A DNA stretch of 64,000 nucleotides from Sympetrum striolatum (lineage: Eukaryota; Arthropoda; Insecta; Odonata; Libellulidae). Below the pieces are notes generated by a model. The model had not been told where the DNA came from, searched no databases, and saw only the letters and a program-made list of their open reading frames with translations. The stretch's first letter is position 1. Each line of letters opens with the position of its first letter. Both the position numbers and the translations under genes were made by a program. Location of the stretch: contig OX388352.1 of assembly GCA_947579665.1 (NCBI GenBank), positions 71,834,113-71,898,112 on the forward strand, read 5' to 3'. This document shows positions 35,636 to 48,131 of this stretch, piece after piece.

Positions 35636-38560
35636 GCCCGTTTCACACTATCAAATTTTCTGTTCAAGAGCATTCAAGATTCCTCGGTCAAGCTTTCTTG
35701 AATACTGATGACATCATGAAAATGTCACGGTGATGTCATGTTTTCTTGAATGGTATTGAAGCAAAGCAGTTCTGTTTAATAAATGCTTAATGAACAGTTC
35801 TAAATTTTCTTGAAATTTGAAGTGTTTTGACCAATCACAAGAGGTTTCAGCGTACCCACAATGCTACTTGCTCATTGCAAAGTAGAGATGGATGTCTACA
35901 TGGCTGAGAGGTGCCTTAGAGCATTTAATCGCATTGTATAAAGAGAGAAGTTGTTTGTACAAAGTGGGACCACCAGATTACCACAACAAAGTATATAATT
36001 TGAAAGGGTCATTTATTTGAATATCGTTGCCTGTGTATTATATTTTTCAATCAACTGATGTTGCTCTAATCAATTTTACACCTTTTAAGCTTCAAATGCA
36101 AAATTAAACAATGCTGTAATTTAATTTTAAGTTTCTAATATTGTATTGCTTCAATCTTTGCCTTATTGCCACCATTGAGTTCTCTATTTACAATGATTTT
36201 TCAGCATCGTCCTGGTGTTATAGCAAGTGATTAATAAGTCTTTATGACATGTTGTGATTATTCCTCAAGTCCATGAGAACGTTTAGTTTTTATGCCGGCT
36301 CAACTAAAATTTTAGCAGATTCCTGTACTCCTTTCATTCCAACAGTATTGTTATTTGCCATATCTCCATTCTGAAACAGTAAGTTAAAGGAGTTATTTAA
36401 TTCATTCTACCAATATGAACATTATTTCTTAGGATTTAGAAGCATATGGCTTGTTGGTATCTATGTTAGCATTCAATGATTTTTACTCATTTTCATGTAA
36501 TACTAAAAGTGTCACTGTAGTGTCCAGTTGCTTTGGAAGAGGTCACATCCTATTCTAAATACTGCAACAAGTTGGTTAATTGTTAATGAAAGAATTGTAA
36601 TTGTAATTGGAAAAAGTAAATGAATGTTTTTTAATTCATTCATTACTTGATACATCCAAATCTTTCTTTTCTTTTAACTACAGAATCCTATTACCCAAAG
36701 ATCTTAAGCCAGAGGTAGAAAGGAGCATAATTGCTTCTGGGAAAGTAAAGATAGTAAGGGATAGTAAACTTTGTGACAAGCATAGCAATTATTTGACATA
36801 TATCTGGAAGATAAATCAATTGTGTATGGTTTTTGATATTGACAATGAACTATGTGATTATTTGAAATGTGAAGTTATTTTTGTTATTAGTATATAGTCA
36901 TAAGTGTTGTAAAATTTGATTTGTTATTTTTGCAAAAGGCTGGGATTATTTTAATTTCAAGAAGTTTTACTTCATCTTCAGTTTTATTATGGAAAATGTA
37001 AACTTTATTATTTGATTTTCAATGTATCATCTGTTCAACTAAGTATGCTGCTATGTAACTTGTGTTTATGGCTGTTGATCTCTGTTCTTGTCATGTATTG
37101 GTTTTATTTTTCACAGTTCCTTTAGAGATTTTTGCAAGTAAAATAAATACCTTGATTTCACTGTCTTTTCATTCAAATTTATCACCTTCTATTACTACTT
37201 CTGCTGACATTCAAGAAAGCTGCTTCAATGGGAGACCATACAAAGCATTGAACTGAATGATAGGCAGTATTTTAGATGAAGCAGATAAAAGAAAATTGTA
37301 TTTTATTATATAATCAATTAAGGATTCCTTGAAAGGTGCACAGTCTCCAAAGTTTCGATATTCTGTAATTCCAGCATCATTTCTCTACCATGTTTGGAGT
37401 AAGGAAGTAGCTCTTACAGTTTCAGCAAAATTCACAAATTGCAATAAACATAACTTAAAGATACATTTATTGTTCACGACAAAATTTTAATAGCTTTTGA
37501 GATTTGAAGATTTTTGAGAATATATTTAATATCTATTATGAGGTTTCAAGTACATATATGTATCTATAGATGCGTCAATAGGAAACTACTATTTTTTATT
37601 CAATTCATGAAAACAAGTAATTATTGATGTAGTATTCAATTATTTTTGAAGGTTTTATTTAGTTAATATTTATTGATCATTGATGTATTTCAGTGAAAAA
37701 ATTATTTTATTGCTAAGGAAATTAGAGTAATTTTATGTTAGTGTATTAGGCATATTTCACTAGCCTGCCCATTGGGACATATTTGTCCTATATCATATTT
37801 ACGTAATTAGGCTGTATATTTTTATGAGAATTGAGTTGGTATCATAAGTTGACCCAAATAACACAATTTTGAAGAAAATAATGGTATTTCAATTGTAATT
37901 CTCTTACGGTCCTTAAAGGGTTACAAGGATGAAGACTTCGAAAGAGTTATTATAGTATTACATTACTCTATTACAGCTAAGGTAGATGGACTTTCCAAAG
38001 AACACTAACTAGAAGTAGATGCGATCAGTCTAAAAGAGCATGATGGTATTGATAGAGATGGCTCAATAGTAGATGGAACAGAAGTACTTGGGCTAGAACC
38101 GGGTATAATTGTGGGTGCAGAAGTCAAAAGCACTTCACAGATATTTTCCATTGATAAATCAAACTGAAGAGTAGAGGAAGAGGGTGCAGAAGTGACATAA
38201 GGAAGAGAGGTACCAGAGGTACCTTCATTGCCGTTAGTGATTGTTTCAAGATCCTGTTAAGGTAGCAACAAAGAAGGAAATTCATGTCTATTTAATCTGT
38301 TTCCAAGGGTATTGGTGTAGTTATTTCCGTGAAAGTACACCAAAAAAACAAAGACCCAACTTAATCAAGGCTTTTCAGCAGATAAGGCAGAGAGAGATGG
38401 ATTTCTACATCATTTCCTCCAAGATGAAGACCTGGGAGTTGAATAGGAAACAAAGTCATACCATAAAATTTAACCTTTTCATTCTTAATAAGTTTGCTAA
38501 AAGGAAAATATTCATTCATATTTATACATACAACTAGCTTCAGGAAGACAATGCATGCAT
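35636..38560. other. unassigned region, possibly a decayed DNA transposon
   Basis: Starts with 'gcccgtttcacactatcaaa', followed by 'ttcttgaat' repeats, a style of terminus seen in PIF/Harbinger-type elements. A segment at 36680-36890 reads 'ILLPKDLKPEVERSIIASGK' in a good frame, and other short frames lie near 38250-38450. I found no complete transposase and no matching right end. A decayed element is a guess. Confidence 0.3.
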
Positions 38561-38639
38561 ACGGATGGATCTTTAAGACATTGATACACAGCACTTTCGA
38601 AATATTATAAATAACTTTCTTTCATCGCTGGAAATTTAT

Positions 38640-39965
38640 GGAATCGTACGCTTGAGTTGTCAACTGAATTGTTGGTGCATCGTTATATCTACGCTTGCAG
38701 ATGAGCTTGCCCCCCTCCTTCTCGTATTCTTTAATAAATCTTTAGATGAACATGCGGTTCCATTCTCTTGGAGAAAAGTGCACATCACTCCAGCATCGAA
38801 AAAAGAGCGTAAGTCAAATGCGAACGACTACCGACCGATATCATTAACATCTATATTTTGTAAAATTCTTGAGCACATAATATGCAGTAACTTAATGCGT
38901 TTACTTAGCGATAATGTTGCAATCACGCGCAGTCAACATGGTTTCCGTAAAGGCCGCTCATGCGAGAGCCAATAAGCACTCCTTAATCACGACATAATGC
39001 GAGCAGCCGACGAGGGCTTCAGAACCGATGCTATATTTCTTGATTTTAGGAAAGCATTCGATACTGTGCCACACGAGAAGTTACTACAAAAGCTCGTTTC
39101 TTATGCAATCGACGACCATATCATTGAGTGCATTAGGTCCTTTCTTACAGGTAGGAGACAACACGTGGTCTTAGACGGCGTTTTTTCCTACGAGGTAGAG
39201 ATGTCATCGGGAGTTCCTCAGGGCAGTGTTATCGGACCGATCTTGTTTTTAATATGCATAAACGACATATTGGACAATGTAAAGAGTAATGTGAGGCTCT
39301 TCTCGGACGACACCCTTATATATAGAAAAATTCAAAATGCGGAAGACGTTTCGATACTACAGGCCGACTTGGACATTATTTCTAAATGGTGTGAAGATCG
39401 GTTTCAATGTTGAAAAATGTGTAGCAATGAGAATGACCAGTTCTTCAAACAAGAGGTTAATTGAAACCTCCTATCAGATCAGTGGCGCGAGATTAGAATC
39501 CGTACTCTTCAGCAGTAATCCTTCATTTAAAATGTACATCCAGAACGTAGCTGGGTCAGCCGATAGGACTCTGAGGCTATGTAATCGCGTCCTGAGGGGT
39601 AGCGATTCGAGCGTAAAAGAGGTAGTCCTGGTTGCCCACTACTGGTTGTCCACTACTTGAGTACTGTTCCACAGTTTGAAATATACACGAGAAATGTTTG
39701 ATCTTGGAGCTAGAGCGCGTGCAACGTAGAGCGTCTCGTTTCGTAAGGGGAGACAATAGATTCGATGGCAGCGTGTCCGAAATGAACGAAGCCCTCGGAT
39801 GGGAATCTCTTAAGAAAAGAAGAACTAAGTATAGGCAAAAATTATTCGAGAAATTTTTAACAGTGATCCCAACGTTTAACGAACGCGATTTTCGCAGCCA
39901 GACGACAGAAAAATTTCGCGAGATTATAGCGAGAACAGACGGCCTTTATTGGCCTCCTTTTTAGG
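38640..39965 (+). pseudogene. CR1/L2-type non-LTR retrotransposon reverse transcriptase, nearly intact
   Basis: Reading starts around 'LADELAPLLLVFFNKSLDE' and continues 'PISLTSIFCKILEHI', 'SQHGFRKGRSCE', then a TAA at about 38971, 'AIFLDFRKAFDTVPHEKL' (first catalytic Asp), 'SSGVPQGSVIGPILFL' and 'VRLFSDDTLIY' (S-DD in place of the usual A-DD). A +1 frameshift at about 39410 leads to the thumb and C-terminal tail, with the typical 'LELERVQRRASRFV' and 'MNEALGWESLKKRR' ending at the TAG near 39963. One stop and a few frameshifts suggest a fairly recent death. The endonuclease part is missing. Confidence 0.85.
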
Positions 39966-40080
39966 ATAGTTTAAGGTGTGCTAATTTGAAAATTATTAAG
40001 GTAGTAGGCTGTTTCACACCCCCACCACACGTCTTAGTGCGGTTCGCGAGGTACTACCCCGACTTCCTATAAGCGCAGTC
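39966..40080 (+). repeat. 3' untranslated end of the CR1/L2-type element
   Basis: After the RT stop, 'ctgtttcacacccccaccac' and 'gcggttcgcgaggtac' form a C-rich tail. A similar C-rich tail with a 'gcggctt' block follows the second C-terminal fragment at about 52670-52715, supporting a shared 3'UTR. Confidence 0.5.
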
Positions 40081-40540
40081 TACTTTGGAGGAAAGAGAGG
40101 CAGGAATGGCCTTCCGAAAAAGCTCATCGATAGTTTCCAGCACCAAGAACTTATTGCGGAGCGGGATAGGGTTCGTCGTCACCTACCTAGTGTCCTTGCC
40201 AACCCGCGCTGCTCCTCAACTCCTCGTAGCCAGCATCCGCTTGGGCCTCAGGGGGAGAACAGAGCCCAAGAGTTTAGGAGTAGGCATCACCGCCTCCGTG
40301 ACAGACCAAACAGCGTTGACTCTAGGATGAGCCCCAGTGGTCGTCGTGGAAGGAGCTGACACAGTGTTGGGAGCCACCCCCTCATCACGGTATTCCCACC
40401 TCCCAAAACCAACTAGCGAAGCTCTCCAACAACCCTCTCAAGGAGACAGATCTGTGCCCACAGGCGGTCGGTGTCTACCTTCCTTTCGCGAGCCAGGACG
40501 CTGCTGGAAGCCATCCTATTGCTACTGAATTAACGCTGAC
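40081..40540. other. GC-rich patch with two open frames, identity unknown
   Basis: Base composition changes sharply from the AT-rich surroundings, and two open stretches (40085-40327 and 40337-40525) are Arg/Ser/Pro-rich. I do not recognise the translation. It sits between two LINE fragments and could be the 5'UTR or ORF1 end of the following one. No start context or splice site supports a host exon. Confidence 0.35.
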
Positions 40541-40814
40541 TCACTAAATGGGGAATTAAAACAACAAACAATGATCAATTAGAACAATGAGTTACCACCC
40601 GCTGGGCTTTACCTAGCTGACCTAACCCGAGTAGAAGGGCTAGATTTCTAACTTAGAAGATAAGTATATGCACTAACTGAAGGATTAAAGTGAGCGGAAT
40701 TCTTCTGGCAAGTGGTTTGTAAAATGTAAGAAATTAAATTATAAAGGCAAAAAGGGAAGTTTGCACTGCATAGGATTAAGCGTTAGAGTAAAATACACCA
40801 AATTTTCTTTTCAA

Positions 40815-41690
40815 TGTTAGAGAGGCTTCAATCGGAAACGGGGCGAGGCAGGGCTGCTGTCTATCACCTCAGCTATTCAACTTATATATTCAAAAAGGAC
40901 TATAGATGAAGTGAGAGCATCTTGGGAGGTCCACTTAGGAAATGAGAGGGGCACAAAAATCCAGGGTATACAAATGGATATGATTCATTTTGCTGACGAC
41001 ATAGCCGTGATTGCTAGGAATGAATATGTACTTACACTCATGCTAAACCAAATGGAAACTATATTCAGTAGTCAATATGACATGAAACTGACCAAAAAGA
41101 AGACAAAAATTCTCAGAGGGGGAAAAGCAATAATGCTATGACGAGAGTTTCCATTCTTGCGGTGCAACTAGAAAGTGTACATACAAGAATTTACATACCT
41201 TAGCAGTAAAACAACCTGCTGACGGGAGAAGCAAACGAGGAATAATTAACAGGGAGAATTCAGCAAGGAGATGAGGTAATACTTAAATCAAGAAATATTA
41301 GTCTAAGACTCAGGAAAAGATTAGTCAAAGTGTATGTGTGATAAAAGGTTATTGAAAATTCGCTGGACAGATAAGATCTACAATAATGAATTATTCCAGA
41401 AAATTAAGAAACATCCTAACCTATGTAAGAGCCTAAAACGGAGAAGAGATGAATGAATTGGACACATCCTACGGCACGAAAAATGGCTTAGAACCATATT
41501 GGAAGGTAATATTCCTGGAGAAAATGTAGAGGTCGACCCAGAATGCAATATATCAAACAGATACGAGGGAGATCTGGAGATGTCGGTTGCACATCCTGTA
41601 CCGAATTAAAACACCTCACAGAAAAAAGAGAAGAGTGATAGCTGCCAACAAGCCTGAGGGCTGAAAACCAAAGAAGAAGAAACTGTGCGA
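40815..41690 (+). pseudogene. second non-LTR retrotransposon reverse transcriptase remnant
   Basis: Broken frames: 'ARQGCCLSPQLFNLYIQ' (R-Q-G, RT block 4), 'GTKIQGIQMDMIHFADDIAV' (catalytic A-DD, about 40960-41010), 'KLTKKKTKIL', then the C-terminal part 'ILRHEKWLRTILEG' and, in another frame, 'RRGRPRMQYIKQI'. It closes with a (GAA)n tail near 41674-41682. This differs from the CR1-like element at 38.6-40.0 kb and resembles the endonuclease-RT type often mis-annotated in arthropods as craniofacial development protein 2-like. Many stops. Confidence 0.7.
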
Positions 41691-41699
41691 ATCCGTGAT

Positions 41700-44600
41700 T
41701 TTTTTTCGTCGAAAAATTCTTCATTTTAACAGTTTTCATCTAATTTTTTACTTCATATTTCATTGACGTAATTGCGTACTTATATTGTCTTGTGTTAAAA
41801 AAAATACGTTAACGTGTTGTATAGTGCTTAAGCTAAATTTTCATGTCGGTAAATAAACTATTTCACAATTTCTAGATATTTCTAGATTTTTGATAGAAAT
41901 CCCTCCCCCCAACCCAACCCATCCTCGGGGCAATGTTGCCGTGTGCAAACGGGTCATTTCTAGCAAAATCACGAAAAATCTCAATTTTCATCGTAGAACG
42001 TCGATCAAAAGACTCGTGTATATCTCTTTCTACTAGTGAGACGACGAAGATAATAAATTGTTGCTCATTTGAATTGTTTATAACTTTTTAAATCGTATTC
42101 CACGCGGTCAGTTTTTTTATGGTCCCCCCTGATGGGAATGTCGGGCGCTCAGTACCTACGAAGGCGAGCTAAGGGTCCAGATTAGGACGGAGACCCTCCA
42201 TATTTCTACCCGAAAAAAAGTTACGGTGAAACCCTCAGATACCAACCATTAACCATTAATTGATATAGAAGAATTAATAAATACACAGTTATGCGCTACT
42301 TAGAATGACGGCGTCATAAACCCGATACCATGACTACCGGGGTTATTCCGCGTTTCTAAATTTTTAATATAGCACTGTGCAGTGTTTCATTAATGATTTT
42401 CTTTAAGGTATTTTTTCAAAATGGACAGATACCAGACAAGTGAATTAAGCCTTTCAGCGTTTCCATTTACCATAATATGTATTTGGCGAGCTGTAGAAAA
42501 TTCATTTTCCTTAAGGTTGCGCCATTTCCCAAGGTTTCCCCCATATGGTAATTTGAGACTTGGAGCGATTTAACATAACCATAACAAAATCATGGCCCAA
42601 TTCTCCTCGTTCGGGCTCTAATACAGGACCTCAATAGAGGCTTTCTGAAGGATCACATAATTAGGCTCACCATTGCCAATTTAAATTTTTAAATTTCGAT
42701 GTTTGAAGTCATTTGAATTGGGAAGAAACTGGAATGATGTTAAAAAACGTTTTTAGCCATTCCTATGAGTTTGTTAGACAATATTATGGAACAATAACCA
42801 CGACCAATCCTTTGAGACGAAACATTCCCGGTCAAAACGGGAGGTATGTTGAGCATCCTTAAGATGTGGAACCAAGTAGCTTTGGCACAATTCATACTGT
42901 TCAGTTTCTCCATTCTCAGTGTCCCATAAATCACCTATAATGGAATAAACACAGCGGTTTGGGAGTGAACGCAGGATGATGCTTTAAAATCTTAAAGGTG
43001 TTTATAAATAACAACATATCTTACAAAAAATATCAGCGGAAACGACGCTATCCTTCCAGGAAATACTTTTTTTAAATCCTGAGAACTGACACTGCATATT
43101 ATTGTAGGAATAGAACATGAATCGGAATCTTCTGGGATTTGGCTGATGATAGCAATATCAAGTACTCAGTTTTCTATTAATTTACTGATGGGATATGGTT
43201 AAGGCTGCATTTTGTATCCTATAAGTTATTAACCAAAACTTGCGTAGAAATTGTACTCAATGCGTGTTTGAATCACATTTATATAGCTTATATAATTTTA
43301 ATTTACGATAGCATATTCAGCGGAATATGCTAGTGTTATTTTGGTCTAGCTATGGTCTTTGGTCATTACTTGTAGAAAATCATCTCTAATTCTAAAGTAC
43401 GCCAGGATTCATGACAAATTAACTTGTACTAGTATATAACTGACATGGGTTAGTATACACACCAACTACATTGTTATTAACCAGATACTGAAGATTTTAT
43501 AATGTATTAAGTTGTTTACATAATTTAAATGTCCTTTTTATGGGTTAATAACATTAACTATCTAAATATGATATATTTCTCACAATATCTTTTCGTGGTG
43601 TACGGATGATTTCTTTACACTCAGAGAGATTGGATTAGAAATTATTTTAAGCCATTTCTACGCATGTTATGAGGTGGATGGCATAACATACTCTCCATAA
43701 GGATACCCTTTGTGAAATCGCATAATTTCTTCGATTTGGTTTTAAAAATACCATAGTCTCCTTTTCAGTTTAAATAGAAACTATCAAATATATTAATTAT
43801 ATCTACCCAATCGTGCTATCTTCTCACGAACTGAACAAGGTGCTTGTCTAGTTACATTTCGTTATGCGTCCATTCATAGTTTACATACCGCCTTTTACCC
43901 TTCAATCTTAAGAGTCGTCTCTTTCATTCATACTGCTTTTTCTGACTCCTTCTCCCTTTCAATCCATCTATTTCTCCGCATGCCATTTTAGTCACCAGAC
44001 TGCCGTCTCTCATACCAACGTAGCACGCCCCTTTTAAACTGGTATACTTCCTTGTCATTCATCACTCCAGTCTGACTCAAGCTTTCAAATCCAAATTTTA
44101 ACCTATGCTCCTTGTAGTTAATATCCGTGGTTTTCTGTTTTCCTTTATATTAAAATTAGAGGGTCAGAAACTTCGAGAGAGAAAAATCCTCCTTAGTGCC
44201 GTAGCCACTAATTTTTACATCGGCATTTCTCAAGGAAATCATAAGTATAAAGATTCTATTAGATTTCATCAGATATTTGGAAAGAATGCAAGAAAGCAGA
44301 GTGACTGAAGGAACTGACTGAGTGCAAAAAGAAGAGCGTGTTTAAGAAAATCCTCCACTGATAGAAATATACGTGCCAAGTTTGTAGAATAAACAATATG
44401 TGTGAAAATATTTACGGATCTTTCCGGACTGAAATATAAATGCAATTATGAAAGATCATTGTGAGAAGATGAGGCAGGAAGCGTGCTAACTTCCCCTGAA
44501 AGGAATGAGCAATGTACGGGTTGATTATATAAGATTCCATCCATGCACCGAATTCCTTGAAAATATTTTCTTAATTTTATTCATTTCTACATTTTTTCAT

Positions 44601-45900
44601 TTTCGTTTCTTCCTCATTTTTATTTTTTTAAATTTTCTTTATTTTTTATATAGACTCATTTTTTACAGTTATTAATTTGTTTAATCTTAAGTTATTTAAT
44701 TCATCCTTATTCCAAGGTAACATATTTTTAACCCAATTTCTTTCGATAGCTGTAACTGTCCACTTTCCGGCGCTTTTGAGGTCTAAAATAAGAATATTTA
44801 TTCCTCCATTTTAATCCAGCGACCTAGATATTTCTGACTAGAATGAGCACTATGAGGGGTCCAGAGTTACTAAAGTTATATTTTTTTCATTTCCTAGCGG
44901 CCTTTTCCGCAATCTCGAATTTTATGTGAACTTGTTATAAGGATTGAATAAGGTGCTACTGTAGTATATTCCTGTTACAGTGAAAATTTCACTAAAATTC
45001 CACTCTGTCAAACCCCTGTGACATGACTCTCTATATAAATTTTGTTTGTCTTCGACAATAGTTAAGCATATGCAATATGCACGAGTCTAAAACGTTATAG
45101 GCCGAAAAAACGAGAATTATATTAATAGGACGTTGAATTTTAAGCAAAGGCTCTATGTGACGTCAGTGGCACCAAAGAAAAAAATCAAGGATTAACTATT
45201 TCAGCGATGAAAAATACCTCTTCCATGATTGGAGTAAGGCATTCATCTGTTAGTAATTTATAAATAAATACATAATTCATATACACGTATGCCGTATGGG
45301 TATATGGATTATATGAGTTTGATGGAAATGAAAAATATACTCGAAATCTTGCCGAATTTCTGTTTAATTTAATCTTATTCTCATATGTAAGTAGACCTAT
45401 TTGACGATGTTTATATTTTGACATCTTTTTCAATTGAAAAAAATTATCATTAAAAAATGCGTATTTGGTGTGATGAAAGACTTACGCAGATTTTTGCAAT
45501 TGGGTGTATACAAAATCTTTGGTATCAAAACTTACGTTTGTCAAGGAACCGTTACCGATTCTTAGGAAATTCAACTTCACGTTGCGAAAATCAGATTCAG
45601 CTATCATGTAAATTCTTTTGTTTGTAATGAAAGAAGAATATTTCTGAAACGGCACCTGTCATAAATTATAATTCATAATTATCACATTCATTCGTTGCCT
45701 CTTTGATTACGAGGTCCTGAGCCATCTCTAGCTCACTGAATATGTAAATTCGGTTTCGCGGCGACTAATTGATAAGTCAATTCTCATTTATTGAATCTAT
45801 GAAGCCTTTCACCGAAAGTTATCTTTTACCGTAAGCATCTCGGTGTATTCGAAAAACCAGATGAAAAAGGTGGAAATTAAAGCTGAGAAAAACGTAGCGC
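41700..45900. other. intergenic DNA, no recognisable gene
   Basis: AT-rich with chance ORFs only. The stretch 42115-42345 has a different, more CG-containing texture ('gatgggaatgtcgggcgctc', 'gactaccggggttattcc') and may be an old repeat, but I cannot name it. Confidence 0.45.
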
Positions 45901-45939
45901 CGTCCCCAAGAAGGATAAGAATGGAATATTTGAAGAAAT

Positions 45940-46789
45940 AATTTGATAGTGAATCGAATGTAGCGGAGAAGGAAACGCGGCAGCATCCAAACTCCTTCCG
46001 TCTGAAAATATCCCCTTCCCCCTCTCTCTTCCCGCCCACTCTCGTCCGTGATCTGGCTGCGAACATGGCCGCGTCCTACTTTTAGATAGAAGAAATAGTG
46101 TGTTTTTTACTCCGGAATAAATTATATTTTAACCGATTCCGTCTTGCGTCGGAGCCTAGCCCTGGGGTATTTTTTGGCGGAAGGGTATTGCACCTTCAGC
46201 CGTGAAATATTCAGTATGGAATTCCGTTGAAATTCTCTGTCGAGGTGATTTTTCCCAATTCACAGTGGAATGATCCAGTGGGAAAAAATTCCGAGGAAAT
46301 ATAGCCATTGTTAGCACGAGGTTATGACAACTGCAAACGTCAATTACTCTTCGACCATGATGAGGATTTTTAAAATGCCAATTTAAGTAGCTAAAAATAG
46401 TATCGATAGCTTCGCAATCGGTATACGGTGCTCGCGTCTTCTAATTAACCAAAATAGGACTTTAAAGATAATTAGATTAGGGGAGATGGGGGACACGCGG
46501 GAAGATGGGAAGGGTGAGGTTTTTCGACAGAGAGAGGGCGCCCCTCGAACACCGGGATCGGTGCCAGGTCTGTTTGGGGGAGTCGACGGAAAGGGATTGC
46601 CTCGGCGATTGGCGACGCCACAGGCTACACACGTTTCTTTCGCGTCGCGGAGCTTATACGCGAATTTTCTAGGGACGATGGCGTTATAAAACGGTGGGAG
46701 TCTCCCGTATCAATTCTTCGCGACCACGGTGGATTATGAAGGCGTGACAAGTGTTTGTGGGTGAATTAAGGGCCGAGAAGGGCAAGAAA
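45940..46789 (+). promoter_or_regulatory. CpG-rich promoter and 5'UTR of the gene at 46790, with a 3-codon uORF
   Basis: CG dinucleotides are frequent here compared with flanking DNA, fitting a promoter and first exon. No TATA box is obvious. A minimal upstream ORF, ATG-AAG-GCG-TGA at 46736-46747, lies in frame with the main start; its TGA fixes that the main protein cannot begin before it. The transcription start cannot be placed. Confidence 0.5.
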
Positions 46790-48131
46790 ATGGATAGCAA
46801 CGACCGCGGTCATGACGGCGATGAATCATTGTTGGCTTATTTTCTTCCATCTGTGAAAGATAGGGAATGTTCGAGTCAGAGGGCAGGTGAGACCGAAAGG
46901 CCGCCTCTGCACGCGCCTTCGCCTCTGGAGCATCCCAATCTGCCCGCCGAGTACCAAGAGCCGGAGCATTTCGTCTTCGAGTATCCAGAAAGTGAGGTAG
47001 CAAGAAGCAAGATGATAAACGACGCTTTGCAGCAGGAGGATGAATTTCTGGAATACCTAATGTCACTTCCTATGTCTCACAAGTTTCCCGAAGTGGTGGA
47101 TGAAAAAAACGAACATTGCGAGCTGAGGTCTGAGAGCACGGGGCATCTTGGCGCTGGAATCGGAGAGAGCGATGACCCGACTCCTCATGCCATACCAGTC
47201 TCCAAGGTAGGCCTAGACCATTTGGATAATCTTTGCAAGCTGATGGAGCAGCTAGGGGAATTACGTGATCAAAATTCTAAGCTCCAGCGACGGGTCCAGT
47301 ATTTGGAGGACTTGAAGAGTCTCCACGACATGCACAAGCAGCTACAGGATTCGCTGGAGAATAAAAGAATGCAGAACCAAAGCAGTAGAGCAGAGGATGT
47401 ACAACCGCAGGAACGGTTTTCTTCGATGACCGAGCAGAAGATCACCAAGGAGAGAGTCGAAGATGATGATTCGCGGCTCACGGTGAAGCGGCACGCATCG
47501 GAAGAAAGCGTGTTTCATGGTTTTTCGCCACTGTCTGGATACACTGTTGAGTTTGGAGGTGGTGCGAACTCCAAGAGCTCCTCGAAGAGAAAGAGTATTC
47601 CGAGGTCGAGGCAATCTTTCCGAAGGCAGCAGTATAGGGAACGAAGCCGGTCAGTGGGAAACGATGATATTGGAGAAACGGTGAGAGGAACGATAAAGAA
47701 CCCGAGGAAGTCTGTTCCCATGCAGTGGCAGCGGCAAAGGCGTGGCTTAGTGAAATCCAAAGTGTCAAAATGGACGAAAGTTAAGGAGGCTTTCCGATGG
47801 GAGAAGGCTCAGCTGGATGGGTGTTCCCAAAGGATAAACGATTTCCCTTTGGGACTTCCAGAGTCCAAATCTCAGGATAGCGGTATCGGTTTGGGTCAGA
47901 GACAAGTTTCGGAGGACCGACCACATGATGAAAGGGATAATCCCAGTCAATGCTTCTTAAGAGTGAAAGAGGTGGAACCATCTGCAAGCCCCTCTGATTC
48001 CGTCCTCGGAGGTGGATCTTCCTCGCCCTATCACGCTTACTCCTACGCACTTTCATCCTCCTCATCCTCTTCCGATGATCTCATGGAGATAGACTTGAAT
48101 TTATCCAGTATTTCTGAAGCTATTGACATAG
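46790..48131 (+). CDS. uncharacterised coiled-coil, Ser- and Arg-rich protein, 5' coding exon
   Basis: I do not recognise the family. The start is ATG 46790 (aaaATGG context); the next in-frame stop upstream is at 46745. The exon gives 447 codons plus one base and ends at ATAG|GTAAGT. Visible parts: an acidic segment with 'FVFEYPESEVARSKMINDAL' at about 61-80; a coiled coil at about 140-193 with Leu heptads and many Gln/Arg; a basic Ser/Arg region at about 262-300; 'VKSKVSKWTKVKEAFRWEKA' at 321-340; 'SQDSGIGLG' near 361; and a Ser run followed by 'DDLMEIDLN' near 421-437. No membrane segment or signal peptide, so intracellular. It joins the exon at 63730 in phase. Intact, codon-like composition without stops argues for a real gene. 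Confidence 0.85.

Noticed and set aside
46751..46789. Upstream GTG-started extension of the 46790 protein
   Set aside because: Animal nuclear genes rarely use GTG; ATG 46790 has good context and a stop lies at 46745.
47269..48065. Several long antisense ORFs opposite the 46790 exon
   Set aside because: They are shadows of a GC-richer coding exon; the plus strand has a good start, donor and phase-matched next exon.
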